DNA from: Beroe ovata
Lineage: Eukaryota; Ctenophora; Nuda; Beroida; Beroidae
Direction of reading: 5' to 3'
DNA: 64,000 nt
NCBI GenBank assembly: GCA_946803715.1
Contig: CAMPET010000004.1
Location: 528,136-592,135, forward strand
The position numbers and the translations under genes were made by a program. The notes below the pieces were generated by a model, which saw nothing but the letters and a program-made list of their open reading frames with translations, searched no databases and was not told the origin of the DNA. Numbering within the stretch: the stretch's first letter is position 1; the number at the start of each line of letters is the position of its first letter. Positions 1 to 12,247 of this stretch are shown one piece after another.

Positions 1-607
1 TCAGATACTGAGATTGTTATGATCTTACAAGCTTCTCAGTTTCATTAGATAGTCTTATGATGAAAGCATTTCCTATAGAAAATTCAATAACCTGATGGGC
101 TGATGTTCATAGGTATTGTTTTAACGTGATGTTGGCTAAGTTAAAAGTTTTGTTAATTCCAGAGATCTGATACATGGACTCACATAACGGCTGTCTGTCA
201 AAAGTTAACTTCACATCTCCAATTACTCTTTGAACCTGGTTATTTTCTAGTCTCAACAACACTGCATCCATTCCATAGAATATCTGAAATGAATAATCCA
301 CTAATATACTCGCTACTCAGTACTGATAAGACCCCAAATACTGTTATTGCTACTGTTATATACTTGAACATATCACTATCACCAACTGCAACGTGGGAGG
401 TTCAAATGTGCACCGTGATGTACATTGAAGCCGAATTGGAATATTAGTACTGTAATTTGGTTTCAACGCGGGTGCTTGGCCATTGTTGTTTTGTCTGATC
501 ACTATTATTTGTTTGCTTGTTTAATGAAAATGTAAGTACAAAGCGAATATTGTGCCAGCATTCAAACTATAAAAAAGCCATTGTACTTGGCCTTTCTGAA
601 AATCGTA

Positions 608-1560
608 CTTACTTGACTGCTCCTCGTACACCATTTCCTAGATTGAGAATAGATATCAGTAAGAGATACTTGTTATACCAGAAAAATGATGGAATAATTC
701 TAAATTATAGAATATTACAGTAGCTACCTCCTAATGTACTTAAGAGGCATGTTGCACATGCACAGGTCTTAAATAGTGTCCTGCACCCAGGACAGTATGT
801 CCCATATAGATACATAGATGTCGACTGTGCAGAAGGAGAAATCTATATGATTTAGAGTGCGAGGCGTAGCGAAGCTGAGCATAGTGCTCTAAATACTGGG
901 TTAGAACTGTTTCTTTTTCATTAAAATTATAGGAAGTATATTGCAACAGAGTAAATATCTTTGAAACAACGCCAAACAACTCAAGCTGAAAGAACATCTT
1001 GAGCATCAGAACATGAACCGTAAACTGCACAAGAAGTTAGGAATTCTCACACAACTGATCAAAACACATCCACACACATTCCAGCCACGTCCCACAACTG
1101 CAGTACACAAGAGCTAATCATTACTAGTGAGATGTATAGTAAAATAAATAAATAAATATAAATAAATAAGAGAATAATGATGCCAGCATCATCANCTTGA
1201 CTGCTCCTCGTACACCATTTCCTAGATTAAAAATAGATATCAGTAAGAGATACTTGTTATAGCAGAAAAATGATGGAATAATCCTAAATTATAGAATATT
1301 ACAGTAGCTACGTCCTGGGTTACAACTGTTTCTTTCTCATTAAAGATTATAGGAAGTATTTTGTAACAGAATAAATATCTTTGAAAAAACGCCAAACAAC
1401 TCAAGCTGAAAGAACATCTAAAGCATCAGAACATGAACAGTAAACTGCACAAGAAGTTAGGAATTCCCACACAACTGATTGAAACACATCCACACACATT
1501 CCACCCACGTCCCAGAACAGTACACAAGAGCTAATCATTACAAGTGAGATGTATAGTGAA
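608..1560. repeat. Diverged direct duplication flanking an N (haplotype copies)
   Basis: About 608-732 plus 898-1141 is repeated at about 1197-1560 with scattered substitutions, and the single N at 1195 sits exactly at the junction. The first copy carries about 165 extra bases (about 733-897) and a short (AAAT)-rich tail that the second lacks. This pattern suggests two alleles concatenated by the assembler rather than a genomic tandem duplication. Confidence 0.65.
733..897. mobile_element. Roughly 165-bp insertion present in only one copy of the duplication
   Basis: The second copy runs straight through the point where this segment interrupts the first. The segment contains a near-perfect hairpin: ATTTAGAG near 849 is answered by CTCTAAAT near 887. 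There is no coding capacity. A small non-autonomous element or MITE is plausible; target-site duplication is at most 2-3 bases and is not clear. Confidence 0.4.
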
Positions 1561-2629
1561 CACATCTCAGTGCAGAACAATTAACAAAACAACTGCATAC
1601 CAAACACTCACACTGAATAAACACTAAACAGTTACCAAACAATCCCAAATTACAGAGATCATGAGTTTTTTTCCACCAATTCCACTCAATTTATATGTCA
1701 CTTGATATATCAAATTATTGCCCAGGAGGTCTATATGCCACAGGAGATCTATATGCATGTGAGACTACTATTCACTACTACTACACCTGATAGTCTTAAA
1801 ACTACTTCAAATTCCATTATTTCCATTGTCTATAGATTGGTATTCAGTAATATAAAGTCAGTTGGTTTGATTCAATTGACATACTATCAAAGTTCAATCA
1901 TCTGGGGCAGTCCCTTGTACACTCCAAGAAAGAAGGGCTGGCATTTATAAGGCAGTATTCTTAGTTTAATTTTTATCCTATTACTGTTTTTAACAGTTTT
2001 TAACATCAGATGATTATTGATTCTATTTAAGAGTATTCACAAGAGATGATGTATTTCATAAATTTATCTTATCTTCATTCTTGAACTCGGTATTTGAACA
2101 CATACATATTCAACAAGATCCCTCAAAACTGCACTGATCATTTAGCAGATCAGATAGTAGTCAGTATGCAGTCAGTACCTAATTCATCTATCATGAATAA
2201 TTCTTCTTCTAATGAAATTGCAATCTGTCAGAGATTCCTTGATCTTTTATACAATTATCAAACTGCCACAGATTTTTAACTCAAGTTCCATACCACATGA
2301 TTTGTTTTGAGTAGCAATTATTTCACATATGAATATTTCTTCGATTTACTGATTAAATCTTTCCGTCCAAAATGCAATAAATGCGATGTGGCGCATGGCA
2401 CTGCACTAACCTTTTACCAATTTGCCTCGTAAATAGTAAATTATTATAATATCTGTTATGTGCTTGACTGCTTGAAAGCGATGAAAATAGAGCTCAGATA
2501 TTATCTGTCTTAGCCAGATAATTAAAATTTGAGAAAATCATAAACAAAGAATTTAATACAGAATAGTTTACAATGCAATGCGCGTTGTTTCATGTCCAAG
2601 ACATGGACAGGCCCGAGTTTCGCGCGCGC

Positions 2630-2715
2630 GGAATCATTTGGCATTTGTACCTATCGATGCAATGCAATGCATCATTTGGCATTTGTACCTATCGATGCAA
2701 TGCAATGCAATGCAA
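2630..2715. repeat. Tandem 37-38-bp repeat ending in (ATGCA)n
   Basis: The segment beginning ATCATTTGGCATTTGTACC occurs twice in succession, and each copy runs into a block of TGCAA pentamers. The flanks are rich in CGCGCG. No coding function is seen. Confidence 0.7.
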
Positions 2716-2982
2716 TGAAGGCGTGCGCGCGATCGCGAGATCGAGAACAGAGCAGAGTAACATAATTAACAGGGGTCACCCCTGGGGTCAGCTGGGCTGG
2801 TCAGATTCAAAAATCATTAATCTGACAAGCGCGGCGTCAAGCACGTGCGACAGATATACTGAATGAGAATCTGCAGATATAGACAATTTCAATTAATTTG
2901 GCAAGGGAATGGGGAAGGGGGCGCGGGCCGCGCCCGCGCGCGTCGCGTGGGTGCTCCACACTCCAGCTCCAGCTAGCTCCTG

Positions 2983-3037
2983 ACTGCAGTAGTAGTGACT
3001 GTAGTAGTAGTGACTGTAGTAGCAGTGACTGTAGTAC
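2983..3037. repeat. 15-bp minisatellite, about four units
   Basis: The unit GACTGTAGTAGTAGT is repeated with single-base changes. It lies just downstream of a GC-rich block. Translations across it are low-complexity artefacts. Confidence 0.8.
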
Positions 3038-3930
3038 TAGTGAAATAAAACACCAAGATTGCAATTGTACGACTACGTTCGCGTTTCACTTTCACATGAA
3101 GTTGGTCACTGAACAGTGAAGTTGAACTTTTACAGTATCATATCAGTGATCAACAATAGTAAAATACATAGTAAACGAAGGACGAAGGTTTCCATTAAGT
3201 AAATATTGTAGTTTAATCTTGATCATAAACAAATTTGATATATTAGCCCGTACCCAACAACCTCCAGGAAGTCACGCAGTTAAGGGAACCCCCTCAACAG
3301 TAAACCATGAACTCTATCCTGTGGTGACTGCTTTAGTGAGTTACAAAGCAGCGGAGGACATCACTGGACATACGACAGACAACAATCAATTCTCAGAGGT
3401 ATAATCACGTCCCATCACAACTTTGGATAGATATCGACTTGAATAATATTACAACAATGGCCAGGCATATCATATAGTGTGACCGCTATACGCTTTATCT
3501 GAAAATTTCCTAAATTTCCGTAATGATTGTTGATACTCTTGTATTTCACAGCCAGAATTAAAAAATATTGTAATATAAAAAACAATGTTACCAAACTGTC
3601 GACGACTTCAAAGTTCTCAACAATTTAGTGACTCCAGTCCAGACAAAGTCATTTCCCACGCTGTGCGAAGTGTTGTCATAGAAACCACGCGACGCCACAG
3701 CGACGTCTGACGACGTCGCACGTGTATCTGAGTACCACGTGATCACACCACTGAATCACGTATCAGCAGCTGGGCTGGACTCGTCAGCAACAGCACTCTC
3801 TCCAAACGAAAATTGCTGAAAGATTCCAGTCGATACAACGGTAGTCAAAAGTTTTGAGAATACTTGAATCAAGTAGACCTATGCTATTCAACATCAGATT
3901 GAGATATGTGGCTGATTAATGTAGATAAGA

Positions 3931-4200
3931 ATGAGTAATGACGACAGCTGTAGACCAACGGAAGAGCTGAACAGGAATGAGAAATTGGCACTTTGCCATG
4001 TTATGAATCTACTTCGTGACAAAGTGAACATACCAACAAGATTCAGCTCCCGCCATCTCGTCTACGTATCACTTTCCTTGGAGATATTGTTACCAAGACA
4101 ACCAGAAAACAGCCGCAATATAATCAACCATAAACCACACCCTACTCAACAACCTCAGCATGTGGCTCAATACACGGGGTTGAGACAAATCAGCGGTTGA
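3931..4200 (+). CDS. Weak candidate first exon, unknown protein
   Basis: An 89-codon frame opens with ATG and includes a helical-looking segment with charged residues (RNEKLALCHVMNLLRDK). No family was recognised, no clear 3' exon was found, and the following 600 bases have open frames on both strands with no domain. It could be a lineage-specific gene start or chance. Confidence 0.15.
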   Translation: MSNDDSCRPTEELNRNEKLALCHVMNLLRDKVNIPTRFSSRHLVYVSLSLEILLPRQPENSRNIINHKPHPTQQPQHVAQYTGLRQISG

Positions 4201-4960
4201 AATCAACACTTTGCACCATGCAATCACTCTGATATAAGATATATTCGAGCACATAAACGTATCCAGGAGTGGGGAAAGCACCAAATCAAGCAGCCGTGAT
4301 TGCCATATATATGGGACATCAAAATGCGACATGAATCTCGTATTTTATCTCGAAGAGGTCGTATAATCGGAAGAAAATAAGAGGTTAGCATAACGGATAT
4401 TGCCATGAATGAATCAAGATCGGATGGACAGAGAGAAAGCTAAATCATACACTCAGAGAAGCAACGTGGATCAGATGTTTTGGACCTCAGCAACAAAAAC
4501 CGGGAGTTGTCATGATAACATTGTCAACGGCAACACGTGCGCGCCAGTTGTCCTGGTAACAAGTGTCACCATGGCAACCCAAACGGTCACGGTGAGCGGA
4601 GTACCTAATGGCGGCCGCGATTCTGGTGTGAGCGGAATTACGCGAGCCTGTGGGCGGCGTAACCGGCACAGATTGTGGCGGAGGATCGGCCGATGGATGC
4701 GGAGGCCGGTTAACTGTGGGCGATACGACCAAATCAGGGTCTCTAACAAACGACCAATTTCTTAAGTCGGTTTCGTTTCGCAGCTGAAGATATCGGCCAC
4801 TGTTACCATGACAACAAGAAGCTAGGGTGGCCCGCGGGGAAGAGAAGAAGCATTTCAGCAAAGAGTGTCACGTAATAATACAGAGCCTAACAACGTGATA
4901 TTGAATGTTTCTTACATTGGATATATGAGTTGAGTCTTGATCTCTTAATTCTAGCAACTT
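4200..4960. other. No supported gene; GC-richer stretch open on both strands
   Basis: Bases 4409-4861 are open on both strands over more than 100 codons, which reflects composition rather than coding. No splice-consistent continuation and no domain were seen. Confidence 0.5.
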
Positions 4961-4964
4961 CGTT

Positions 4965-6933
4965 TCAACTATCCTCTTCCTGAAAAGGATCGAGAATAAC
5001 ACTTGCGTGAACTAAACGAAATCCTGAAAACTCCTCTCTGACTGACGGTACTAACTTTGGAATCCTCAGATTTTTACACTCGGTATACTCTGTTTCCAAC
5101 ATAGTTTCCACATTCAACAGGATGTGAGTAACTGTCACCATGGGGTTGTCGGTATACAATTCCACCACTCTACTTTCTATCTTTTCCGTAACTGCGGCTA
5201 TCTGCCGTTTCTCCTGAAGGATGGCAGTGACATAAAGCACCAATGGCAGTAAATTCTTCGGAAAATCCTTCGTCAATTTTGAATCTTCAAATTTCCTACA
5301 TTAAGAGCAGGCCATGAGTCCATCGTTCAGTTCCGTATTACGAAATTGTCACTCGCTGATTCCCGAACAGCAGTTTTCATGCAGTAGCGAGGAATCACTA
5401 AAGTACGGTACCGGCAGGTCTATAATTCATGTTCAAGTCTCTTCTAAAATACAACCTCTCCGATACTGGCTTCAGCTTGCTAAATAATCTACTATTTTGA
5501 GCGATTTAGAGCATGACAGCGATTGTGCCCATACCTTTCGCTTACGTTTAAAACTATTCCCTAACATGAACATAGGTTCCTGTGACGATATAATCACTCA
5601 GACTGAAGTCTATCATATTTGGACATGCGGTAATCAAGTAGTGCGGCAAGCGCAGAAGGTTGATAACAGCGAGTTCTATATGATTATTTATCATCAGTCC
5701 TGTGTTATTTATCAGGCTGCTTACCTCCTCATCTTTCTGCTTAGCCTCCTCGTTTACAGTCGGCGCTGAGGGGAATGTCACTAACACGACGCTCATGTTG
5801 TCTCGGCTACCCTGCGGGAGATTGAAACCTGATAGCAGAACCAAATCAGAATGATCGCCACGTCTTCGAACCAATTCACGAGTATCGTTAAGATCGACAT
5901 GCGCGCGCGACAAATGCGCGTGACCTAAATGTGAGCAATTTGTGCTTTTTGCGCGAAATTTAGAAAATTTTGCTAGTACTTTTAGTTAAATTTTGTGTTG
6001 GCAAACATGTTTTGATAGAGATGAAGCTGGTTTGCTGAAAAATTAAAGGCACCGCGTGTTTCATATCCCAATATAGGAAGCACTCACCCTCTGGAAGCAT
6101 TCTTCGATGAGATTATCACAAATTTGACCTCTGTCCTCTCGTATCTGCAGCTCTTTATTCACGAACTCCAAAACCTCTTGGTTCGACATGACATCCCAGA
6201 TACCATCACACGCCAGGACCAGAAACTCATCTCTATCGTAATCTCGTTCCAACACGAATATCTCCGGCAGTGGCGACACTTGTTGCTCGATGCTCGGCAT
6301 ATTTTCTGTCGTCTTGTACTCGTAATCGCCGAGCGCCCGTGAAACGGCTAGCGATCCGTTCACACGCTGCATCATGACAGACCCACCCGCTTTTTCAATC
6401 CGCCGTTTCTCCTCGTCGTTATACGGCTTGTGATCCCGTGTGACGAGCTTCAGCTCTCCGCCGCTACTTACTATAGCTCTGGAATCCCCACAATTCGCAC
6501 ATATTATATCGTTTTTGGTGATGAAGCCGCACACCGCCGTCGTGCCGCTTTGATCTTCGCCGTTTTTCCACGGAGGTATCGTCCGCATGTAATCATCCAA
6601 TATGACAAAACTTTCCTCCATGACCTTGGAGATGACCGCTGGGTCAATCTTATCATTGTCCTCGGAGTTGATAATGTCCCGTAAATCATTGTGGTTTAGG
6701 AACTCGTTCAGCAGGTTTTCCGACGAGTACTTTGCGATGGTGTGACCACAGTGTCCGTCGTAAACGCCGTAAAACGAGCACGAGCCCAAACCGGGGACAG
6801 TAGGAACAGTGGTGTGAGCGTCCTCCATGCTCATTCGCCAGCCCTGCATGGAGGAGTAGCCGTATTGGAGGCCATTTCCCTCTCCCTGACCACTGGTCTT
6901 GTCGGTGATCGGCCGCTCAAGGAATTGACCCAT
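4965..6933 (-). CDS. Metal-dependent Ser/Thr phosphatase PPM1A/PPM1B type (PP2C)
   Basis: PPM/PP2C protein phosphatase, which dephosphorylates phospho-Ser/Thr using two metal ions. Exon 1 (6933-6088, 282 codons) starts with MGQFLERP, matching the N-terminus of PPM1A/B including the Gly2 used for myristoylation. Visible motifs are GWRMSMEDAHT (phosphate-binding Arg), YGVYDGHCG (metal Asp-Gly), LACDGIWDV (metal Asp) and, in exon 2 (5811-5725), GSRDNMSVVLV (last metal Asp). Exons 1 and 2 join in phase 0. A 3' exon from about 5297 to the stop near 4965 resembles the helical C-terminal domain of PPM1A/B. Its acceptor needs a different phase from the exon 2 donor, so a short exon between 5300 and 5720 is probably missed. 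An open frame continues upstream of 6933 to 7059, but the conserved MG start argues for 6933. Confidence 0.9.
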
Positions 6934-7059
6934 TACATCACTCCATAGGTCACTATCTGTTGATGTGATTTGATTAGATATTGAACCAGGGTAATACAAT
7001 GCAACTCTTACACTGTCATGATATGGCAAACTGAGTTTGAATATTAGGAATATACTCAC

Positions 7060-7637
7060 CAGTCTAACATAGAACGACTATCTACAGTTACGCAATCAGA
7101 TGAACTATTCCCACCATCTCTCCACTACTGTTAATACTAAAAGCACTATGGATACTGAATGTATATATAATTGTAACATCTCGCATATTACTCCTATATA
7201 CACAGTGTGTCATGGTCGCGTTGTGAGATCACCATAAACTATCATGATTCATAAGTCATCGGTCCGTGATAATTACCAAAATCGTGTGATCTTGGGAATA
7301 ACTGATATATACGAGCCGAGTTTACTTAATAGCAGTTATAAGATTTGGACATCTTAACTACTATAATTATAGATGGCAGACAGTGAGACAAAACTTGAGT
7401 TAAGGTAGAAAATAAACCACTATACGAACGGGAATGACGGACATAAATACGAAATCAAGCACATAAATCATCAACATAAGAAGAATTGAATGGCAAATAA
7501 ACTGTAAAAACACTGAATAAAAATCGCAACTAACAGATAAAATATGGCAGTCGAATCGAATGACATTACCAAAAACGAAAATAAATTAGACACAAAATAG
7601 GAAATCAATTATTCACTATTCGGATTCCGAACACTAA
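7060..7637. other. Intergenic spacer, AT-rich
   Basis: This lies between the PPM1 start and the 3' end of the receptor kinase. No open frame or repeat stands out. It should hold the PPM1 promoter, but no clear TATA or initiator could be singled out. Confidence 0.5.
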
Positions 7638-9656
7638 TTAGACCATCAGCTTTTCATCCTTTAAATTATCGAACACGACCGTATCGGCTACATCTCCCAG
7701 TTTTTGCAGCCTGGACAAAACTTCTCCCGCCGTTATTCTCTGAGGCAAATCTACCTGCCAGCAGAGATCAACAATCCCCATCAAACCGTTATACAAACCA
7801 CGTGATAACGTCACGTGACTGCCACGTGACTGCGTTACATCACCATAGCAACGCGTCACTACGTGACAAGACGTATCCGTACTTAGCGAGGGTCGCTTGT
7901 TGAAATCAGATAGAAACATGTCAAAAAGATACCGTTTCATCGCTTCATGATTCCACGCTTTCCCGGCTTCCTTATACGCAGCAATGTATTCTGGATCACG
8001 TGACCAGGGGTCAGGTATACCGTGAATAATCTGCCACAACGTAAGACCTAGCTGGTAAATGTCTACAGCGGTGGGATGGACGTGTTTCTCACTGACCGCT
8101 TTCTTCTGATCATCTGTCAGTTTATCCTCATCCGGGAATTTATACTGACAAATCATCCATTCAGGGGGTAGAAATGCGGTAGTGCTTCCTCTCAGTCTCC
8201 ATAGCTCACCCGTGCTGTAAGTCTCTGCAAATCCAAAATCGCCGAGTATGAACCGCGGTCTGTGGAAACTGTCCTCCTGAACAAAGATGTTCTGAGGTTT
8301 GATATCACAGTGAATGATGGTAGGGGTGTTTGTGTGGAGGAATTTGAGGGCGGTTGCCATGTCTGTTGCTAAGGGGAGGAGGAGGGAGGATGGGAGGACT
8401 CCACCATAACGAGACTGGATAAAGTGATCGAGCGAGAGTCCGTTACAGAATCGCAACATCATATACTTGCTCCGATTATCATAATACTTCGTCAGGACTT
8501 CCTTGAGATGATAAAATGCCGAGGACTTGGTCACTAGTTCACCGAGGAAGTCCGATAGTCCGCTATTACCGTCATTACATCCGATCATGTCGATGATGTT
8601 ACACCGACTAGCGGCATGCTTGTCAGAGAGTGCACTCAGTACTGCCACTTCCTTGGTCTGGGCTACTCCCCGGGAGTTAGAGTATAGTTTTAGGACTACC
8701 GTCTCTTGCATGAGAAGGTGAGGTATCATCGGGAGCTTGTTGAGGGCACAATACGGCACTTTGAGTAGGATTTCTCTCTCAGCAAAGATAAACTGATCTT
8801 CTCTCTTACTGATCACATCTTTCGTTGTTCCGATTGGTTCAACTTGACACCAGTGGACGTAAGGGAGAAAATCTGCAAGGTTCCCGGTTTCTTTCAACCT
8901 CTGATGGATGAATGTCACGTGTTTAGTTGAAAGGAAACAGACCACAGATACGACTAGCACTGAGAAAATGGCAACGGTTACCATGACAACAACACTCTTA
9001 TCCCACGGTGGCTTGATACATGTTCTGTAAAACTCCAGGTACTTGGAACATGCTACCTTATCCTCAGCACCGTAACAGTTACACGTGTGTAACTGTGGTA
9101 AATGTGGGGCTAGTTTCTCGTAACACGTTGTGTTACACCTCCGTGCTCCTTTATCAAAACACTGGTTCACAACACGGGCAATTCCCTCATCACGAGGTTT
9201 GTCACAGTCGTTGAGAAGACACGAGTTAGTTATGTTATACTTCGTGGAGCAAGAGGATGTGTTAGTACAGGTACAGTTGATCCAGTCCACGAGGTGTGAA
9301 ATCCTACCCATCTTCTCTCCCACGAGTGTGAACCTCGCTGTCGAGTAGCATTCCTCCGTGCAGTTACTGTCACACACGGATAGCGGTGGACCTTGCTCAG
9401 CCCAGTACACTAACGGCGGAGTGGTGTCACACAGACACCGCTTTCCCAACTCCGGACACTTGGAACACTTGCTGACACCATCCTCGCTGTATTTCCACTG
9501 CCGATCAGTGACACCGTCATCGTTGATTATGACACGAGCAGGGCATGTTTCACACGATTCCGTCAGGGCAACCCAATGTTGTCCCGCAACACAGTCTGAT
9601 TTGGGGCTTTGAGAGGGGCAGGGGAGAAGAAGGAGAAGTAGCAGCACATAATACAT
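7638..9656 (-). CDS. Single-exon transmembrane receptor-type protein kinase, Cys-rich ectodomain, non-RD
   Basis: Uninterrupted frame. A start at 9656 places a strong signal peptide (MYYVLLLLLLLP) at the N-terminus; the frame is open 25 codons further upstream (9731), but that would bury the signal. An ectodomain of about 230 residues follows, with more than 25 cysteines and several NxS/T sites (NCT, NTS, NIT, NTT). One membrane span (VVVMVTVAIFSVLVVSVVCF) leads to a kinase domain. The invariant Lys is in VVLKLY and the helix-C Glu in TKEVAVL; the catalytic loop is HCDIKPQN, the metal motif DFGFAE, and PPEW replaces APE. The Gly-rich loop is not recognisable and the HRD Arg is Cys, so this is a non-RD kinase. 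DIKPQN points to Ser/Thr specificity. The ectodomain family was not identified; spacing such as CNCYGAEDKVAC is faintly GDNF-receptor/GAS1-like, but that is a guess. Confidence 0.85.
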   Translation of the reverse strand: MYYVLLLLLLLPCPSQSPKSDCVAGQHWVALTESCETCPARVIINDDGVTDRQWKYSEDGVSKCSKCPELGKRCLCDTTPPLVYWAEQGPPLSVCDSNCTEECYSTARFTLVGEKMGRISHLVDWINCTCTNTSSCSTKYNITNSCLLNDCDKPRDEGIARVVNQCFDKGARRCNTTCYEKLAPHLPQLHTCNCYGAEDKVACSKYLEFYRTCIKPPWDKSVVVMVTVAIFSVLVVSVVCFLSTKHVTFIHQRLKETGNLADFLPYVHWCQVEPIGTTKDVISKREDQFIFAEREILLKVPYCALNKLPMIPHLLMQETVVLKLYSNSRGVAQTKEVAVLSALSDKHAASRCNIIDMIGCNDGNSGLSDFLGELVTKSSAFYHLKEVLTKYYDNRSKYMMLRFCNGLSLDHFIQSRYGGVLPSSLLLPLATDMATALKFLHTNTPTIIHCDIKPQNIFVQEDSFHRPRFILGDFGFAETYSTGELWRLRGSTTAFLPPEWMICQYKFPDEDKLTDDQKKAVSEKHVHPTAVDIYQLGLTLWQIIHGIPDPWSRDPEYIAAYKEAGKAWNHEAMKRYLFDMFLSDFNKRPSLSTDTSCHVVTRCYGDVTQSRGSHVTLSRGLYNGLMGIVDLCWQVDLPQRITAGEVLSRLQKLGDVADTVVFDNLKDEKLMV

Positions 9657-11279
9657 GAATTCACGCGTGAGGAGGGATGCGTGAGGAGGACTGCGTGAGG
9701 AGGGATGCGTTATATGTAAGTCCGATGTCACGCGACGACTATTGGAGACGTATCAGTTCATGGGAAACTTCAATGCCGGGAACGCTCCCGTAAGTCACCG
9801 GTACGCTGGGTAGAATCGCCCATTCTAATTATTCAGAAGCAAAATCAGGGTGAGAACTGGCTGCACCAAGTACACCCATTTATAGTATTCACATACCCTA
9901 TCTCTGCTGACTAGTGATTTGTCCAATCTAAATTTCAGATATCATTATGGCTACCAGGCCTTCCCTTAATTCGGATTGACTCAATCGAAAATCCCTATAG
10001 TATTCACCACTCCCACATGTGAACAAACTGTGGATAGTGCGCGGCTCAATGGCTCATTCACCTATCACCGTATCACAAGCACACCGAGACGTGAATGAGT
10101 AACGAAGATTCTATTGGAGCGTATAAATGGAACTATTATGAAGAAAAGTCAAGGAGTCGTAATTTAGAACGAGGATTAACATTTCACAGTATCTGGAAGG
10201 TGCAAAAAGCGAAGATATCTGCAACAGACAACATTCTAGAACGTTCTTCTGTTTATTCTATGTAATGAAGCAACAAAAAAAACAAGTAGTAACTAGTACA
10301 CACAATGCGATGATGTGTGTAGCATGTAAACGTATTTTCAAATAGTTTAAATTATTATTCAAATACTGGATAAAGGTATAATGCGATCACGAAAAAGTAT
10401 AAAATTCAAGAGTGACAGGGAAGGATCTATCAAGACAGATATAAAAAGGTTTGGGTAGGGGTGAATTTTGAACAATGGAGATTGTAGAAAAATCGATACT
10501 CCTTGAATTCTGGTGGAGTCATCGCTATTGAGCGCTGACGGTAGCTACAAATAACTACACATCCCATCCTTACTATGATCCCAGTATAATTCAGTCATCA
10601 AAACAGGGATCCTCGATAAAATGAGCAAATCATGGGATCCTGACTACTCAGAATATATAGGAGTGTTCGCGTTGTTCCATTTAAAGAGTTCACCAACATA
10701 CTACCGATCAAATTATGCAATTATTATGCAATCATCACTCTGTGACACACCGGTTGAGACAGATGATATCTCGATGTGACAGCACGATTCATGTCTTGGG
10801 GAACCACAATGACAGATAAACCACCTTTCTAAACACATCTCTCCAATATCATAGCAAGCTGAACTGTTGATAGAGCGAGAGATAAATTTGCTGATCATGT
10901 CTGGTCTTGGTTTGAGTGCGTGCGTGACTGCAATTTGTATCAGGTTAAACGAGCGAATTGTTGCATCATCATATGTTGACTGTTGAGGTAAGTGTGATCC
11001 ATAAGAAGCTACCCCACTAAGGCAACGGACCGTATTTCTATATTTCATGCAGCGTGTTGGCCCTGATGTTGGCTATGTGATTGTCAAAGGATTCCATATT
11101 GTTATTCCAGAGATGTAAAGCATTGGGCCATGGGGATTGGGGACATGGGGCTTTTCAACAATTCAGAATTTTCATAAACCTACTAAAAGAACGTGATTTG
11201 TCAAACGTACAGATAAGCTTTGAGGTAGCGCCGATGAAGTGGAAACAATGGTAATCGATATTTCAGTGTCAGTTATCAC

Positions 11280-11620
11280 AGTGTCAACGAATTCCCATGT
11301 CAGCATTCCTACGTCACTGTTATATAGTGGTGTCAGCATGCTGTGACGAATGGAAACCCAATCGTCAAACAAGCCTGTTCTGACGTTCTGGTGTCAGCGC
11401 ATTCCTTCCATTGCATTCCTACGTCACATTCATGCAGTGGTGTCAGCAACTTGTGACGAAAGGGTTGTCATTCGTCACACAGACCTGTTCTGAGACACGG
11501 TGTCAGTGAAATCCATCGCATGCATCCTTACGCAACAGTTATGCATCATGAAATGGTGTCAGCAAGTTGTGACGAATGGGTTGTCATTCGTCACACAGGG
11601 CAGCTCAGATATACTGGTAT
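11280..11620. repeat. Tandem satellite, about 110-116-bp unit, with TGTGACGAA palindromes
   Basis: Landmark GACGAA recurs at 11345, 11455 and 11571. Each unit contains the phrase TGGTGTCAGCA and an inverted pair, TGTGACGAA against TTCGTCACA, separated by about ten bases. The same family occurs in opposite orientation at 56.3-56.6 kb. Confidence 0.75.
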
Positions 11621-11973
11621 CAATTATGTACAGCCATGTTCATTCCACAGAATGCACAATCGCACACAGTTGTACACTCTATGGGTGAGACACAGAGACC
11701 AGATCACAATGTATAGAATGTACAATCGTTCAAAAGGCGTGATGTTCAGTGAGATGTCAGAGACTGTAGTCAACGTTATATACACGCGAAGTACAACAAA
11801 ATTAGTATGATATTCAAATAAACATCGGATACAAGTTGTGTGACACTGTTCACAGGTGGCAGCCAATCATCAATCGATACGTCACAAGAGTCGAGCCAAT
11901 CAACGGACAGCATTCAAAGAGGCGCCTTTAACAGCAATAAAGTGTCACCATAGAAACATGAATTATAGGAGGG

Positions 11974-12049
11974 ATTTGTGTGTGTGTGTGTGTGTGTACT
12001 GTGTGTGTGTGAACTGTGTGTGTGTGTGNNNNNNNNNNNNNNNATTCGG

Positions 12050-12085
<36 letters not shown>
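11974..12085. repeat. (TG)n microsatellite with a 15-N gap
   Basis: A long TG tract is interrupted by 15 Ns at 12029-12043. The assembler evidently could not resolve the tract length. Valine-cysteine peptides translated here are artefacts. Confidence 0.95.
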
Positions 12086-12245
12086 ATTTAGTGCGCGTAT
12101 CACGTTACATCATAACCTTCCAGAAGAATTCCATAAGAATGACTCTCACACACATGTGAGTGATATCTTAATTACCACTGGCGATAACATCATAACTCTG
12201 CTGCTATCAAACACGAACAAACACACAGACAGGCACACATACAAC

Positions 12246-12247
<2 letters not shown>

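Larger units (their letters stand above)
1..3900. other. Intergenic, repeat-bearing, no supported gene
   Basis: No open frame here shows a recognisable domain or phase-consistent exons. The stretch contains a diverged direct duplication around a single N at 1195, a GC-rich patch with tandem 37-38-bp copies near 2634-2710, and a 15-bp minisatellite near 2983-3037. The remainder is AT-rich and looks non-coding. Confidence 0.6.

Noticed and set aside
4409-4861. Overlapping frames of 118, 124 and 79 codons on both strands
   Set aside because: Open on three frames at once, no domain, no splice partners; explained by GC-rich composition.
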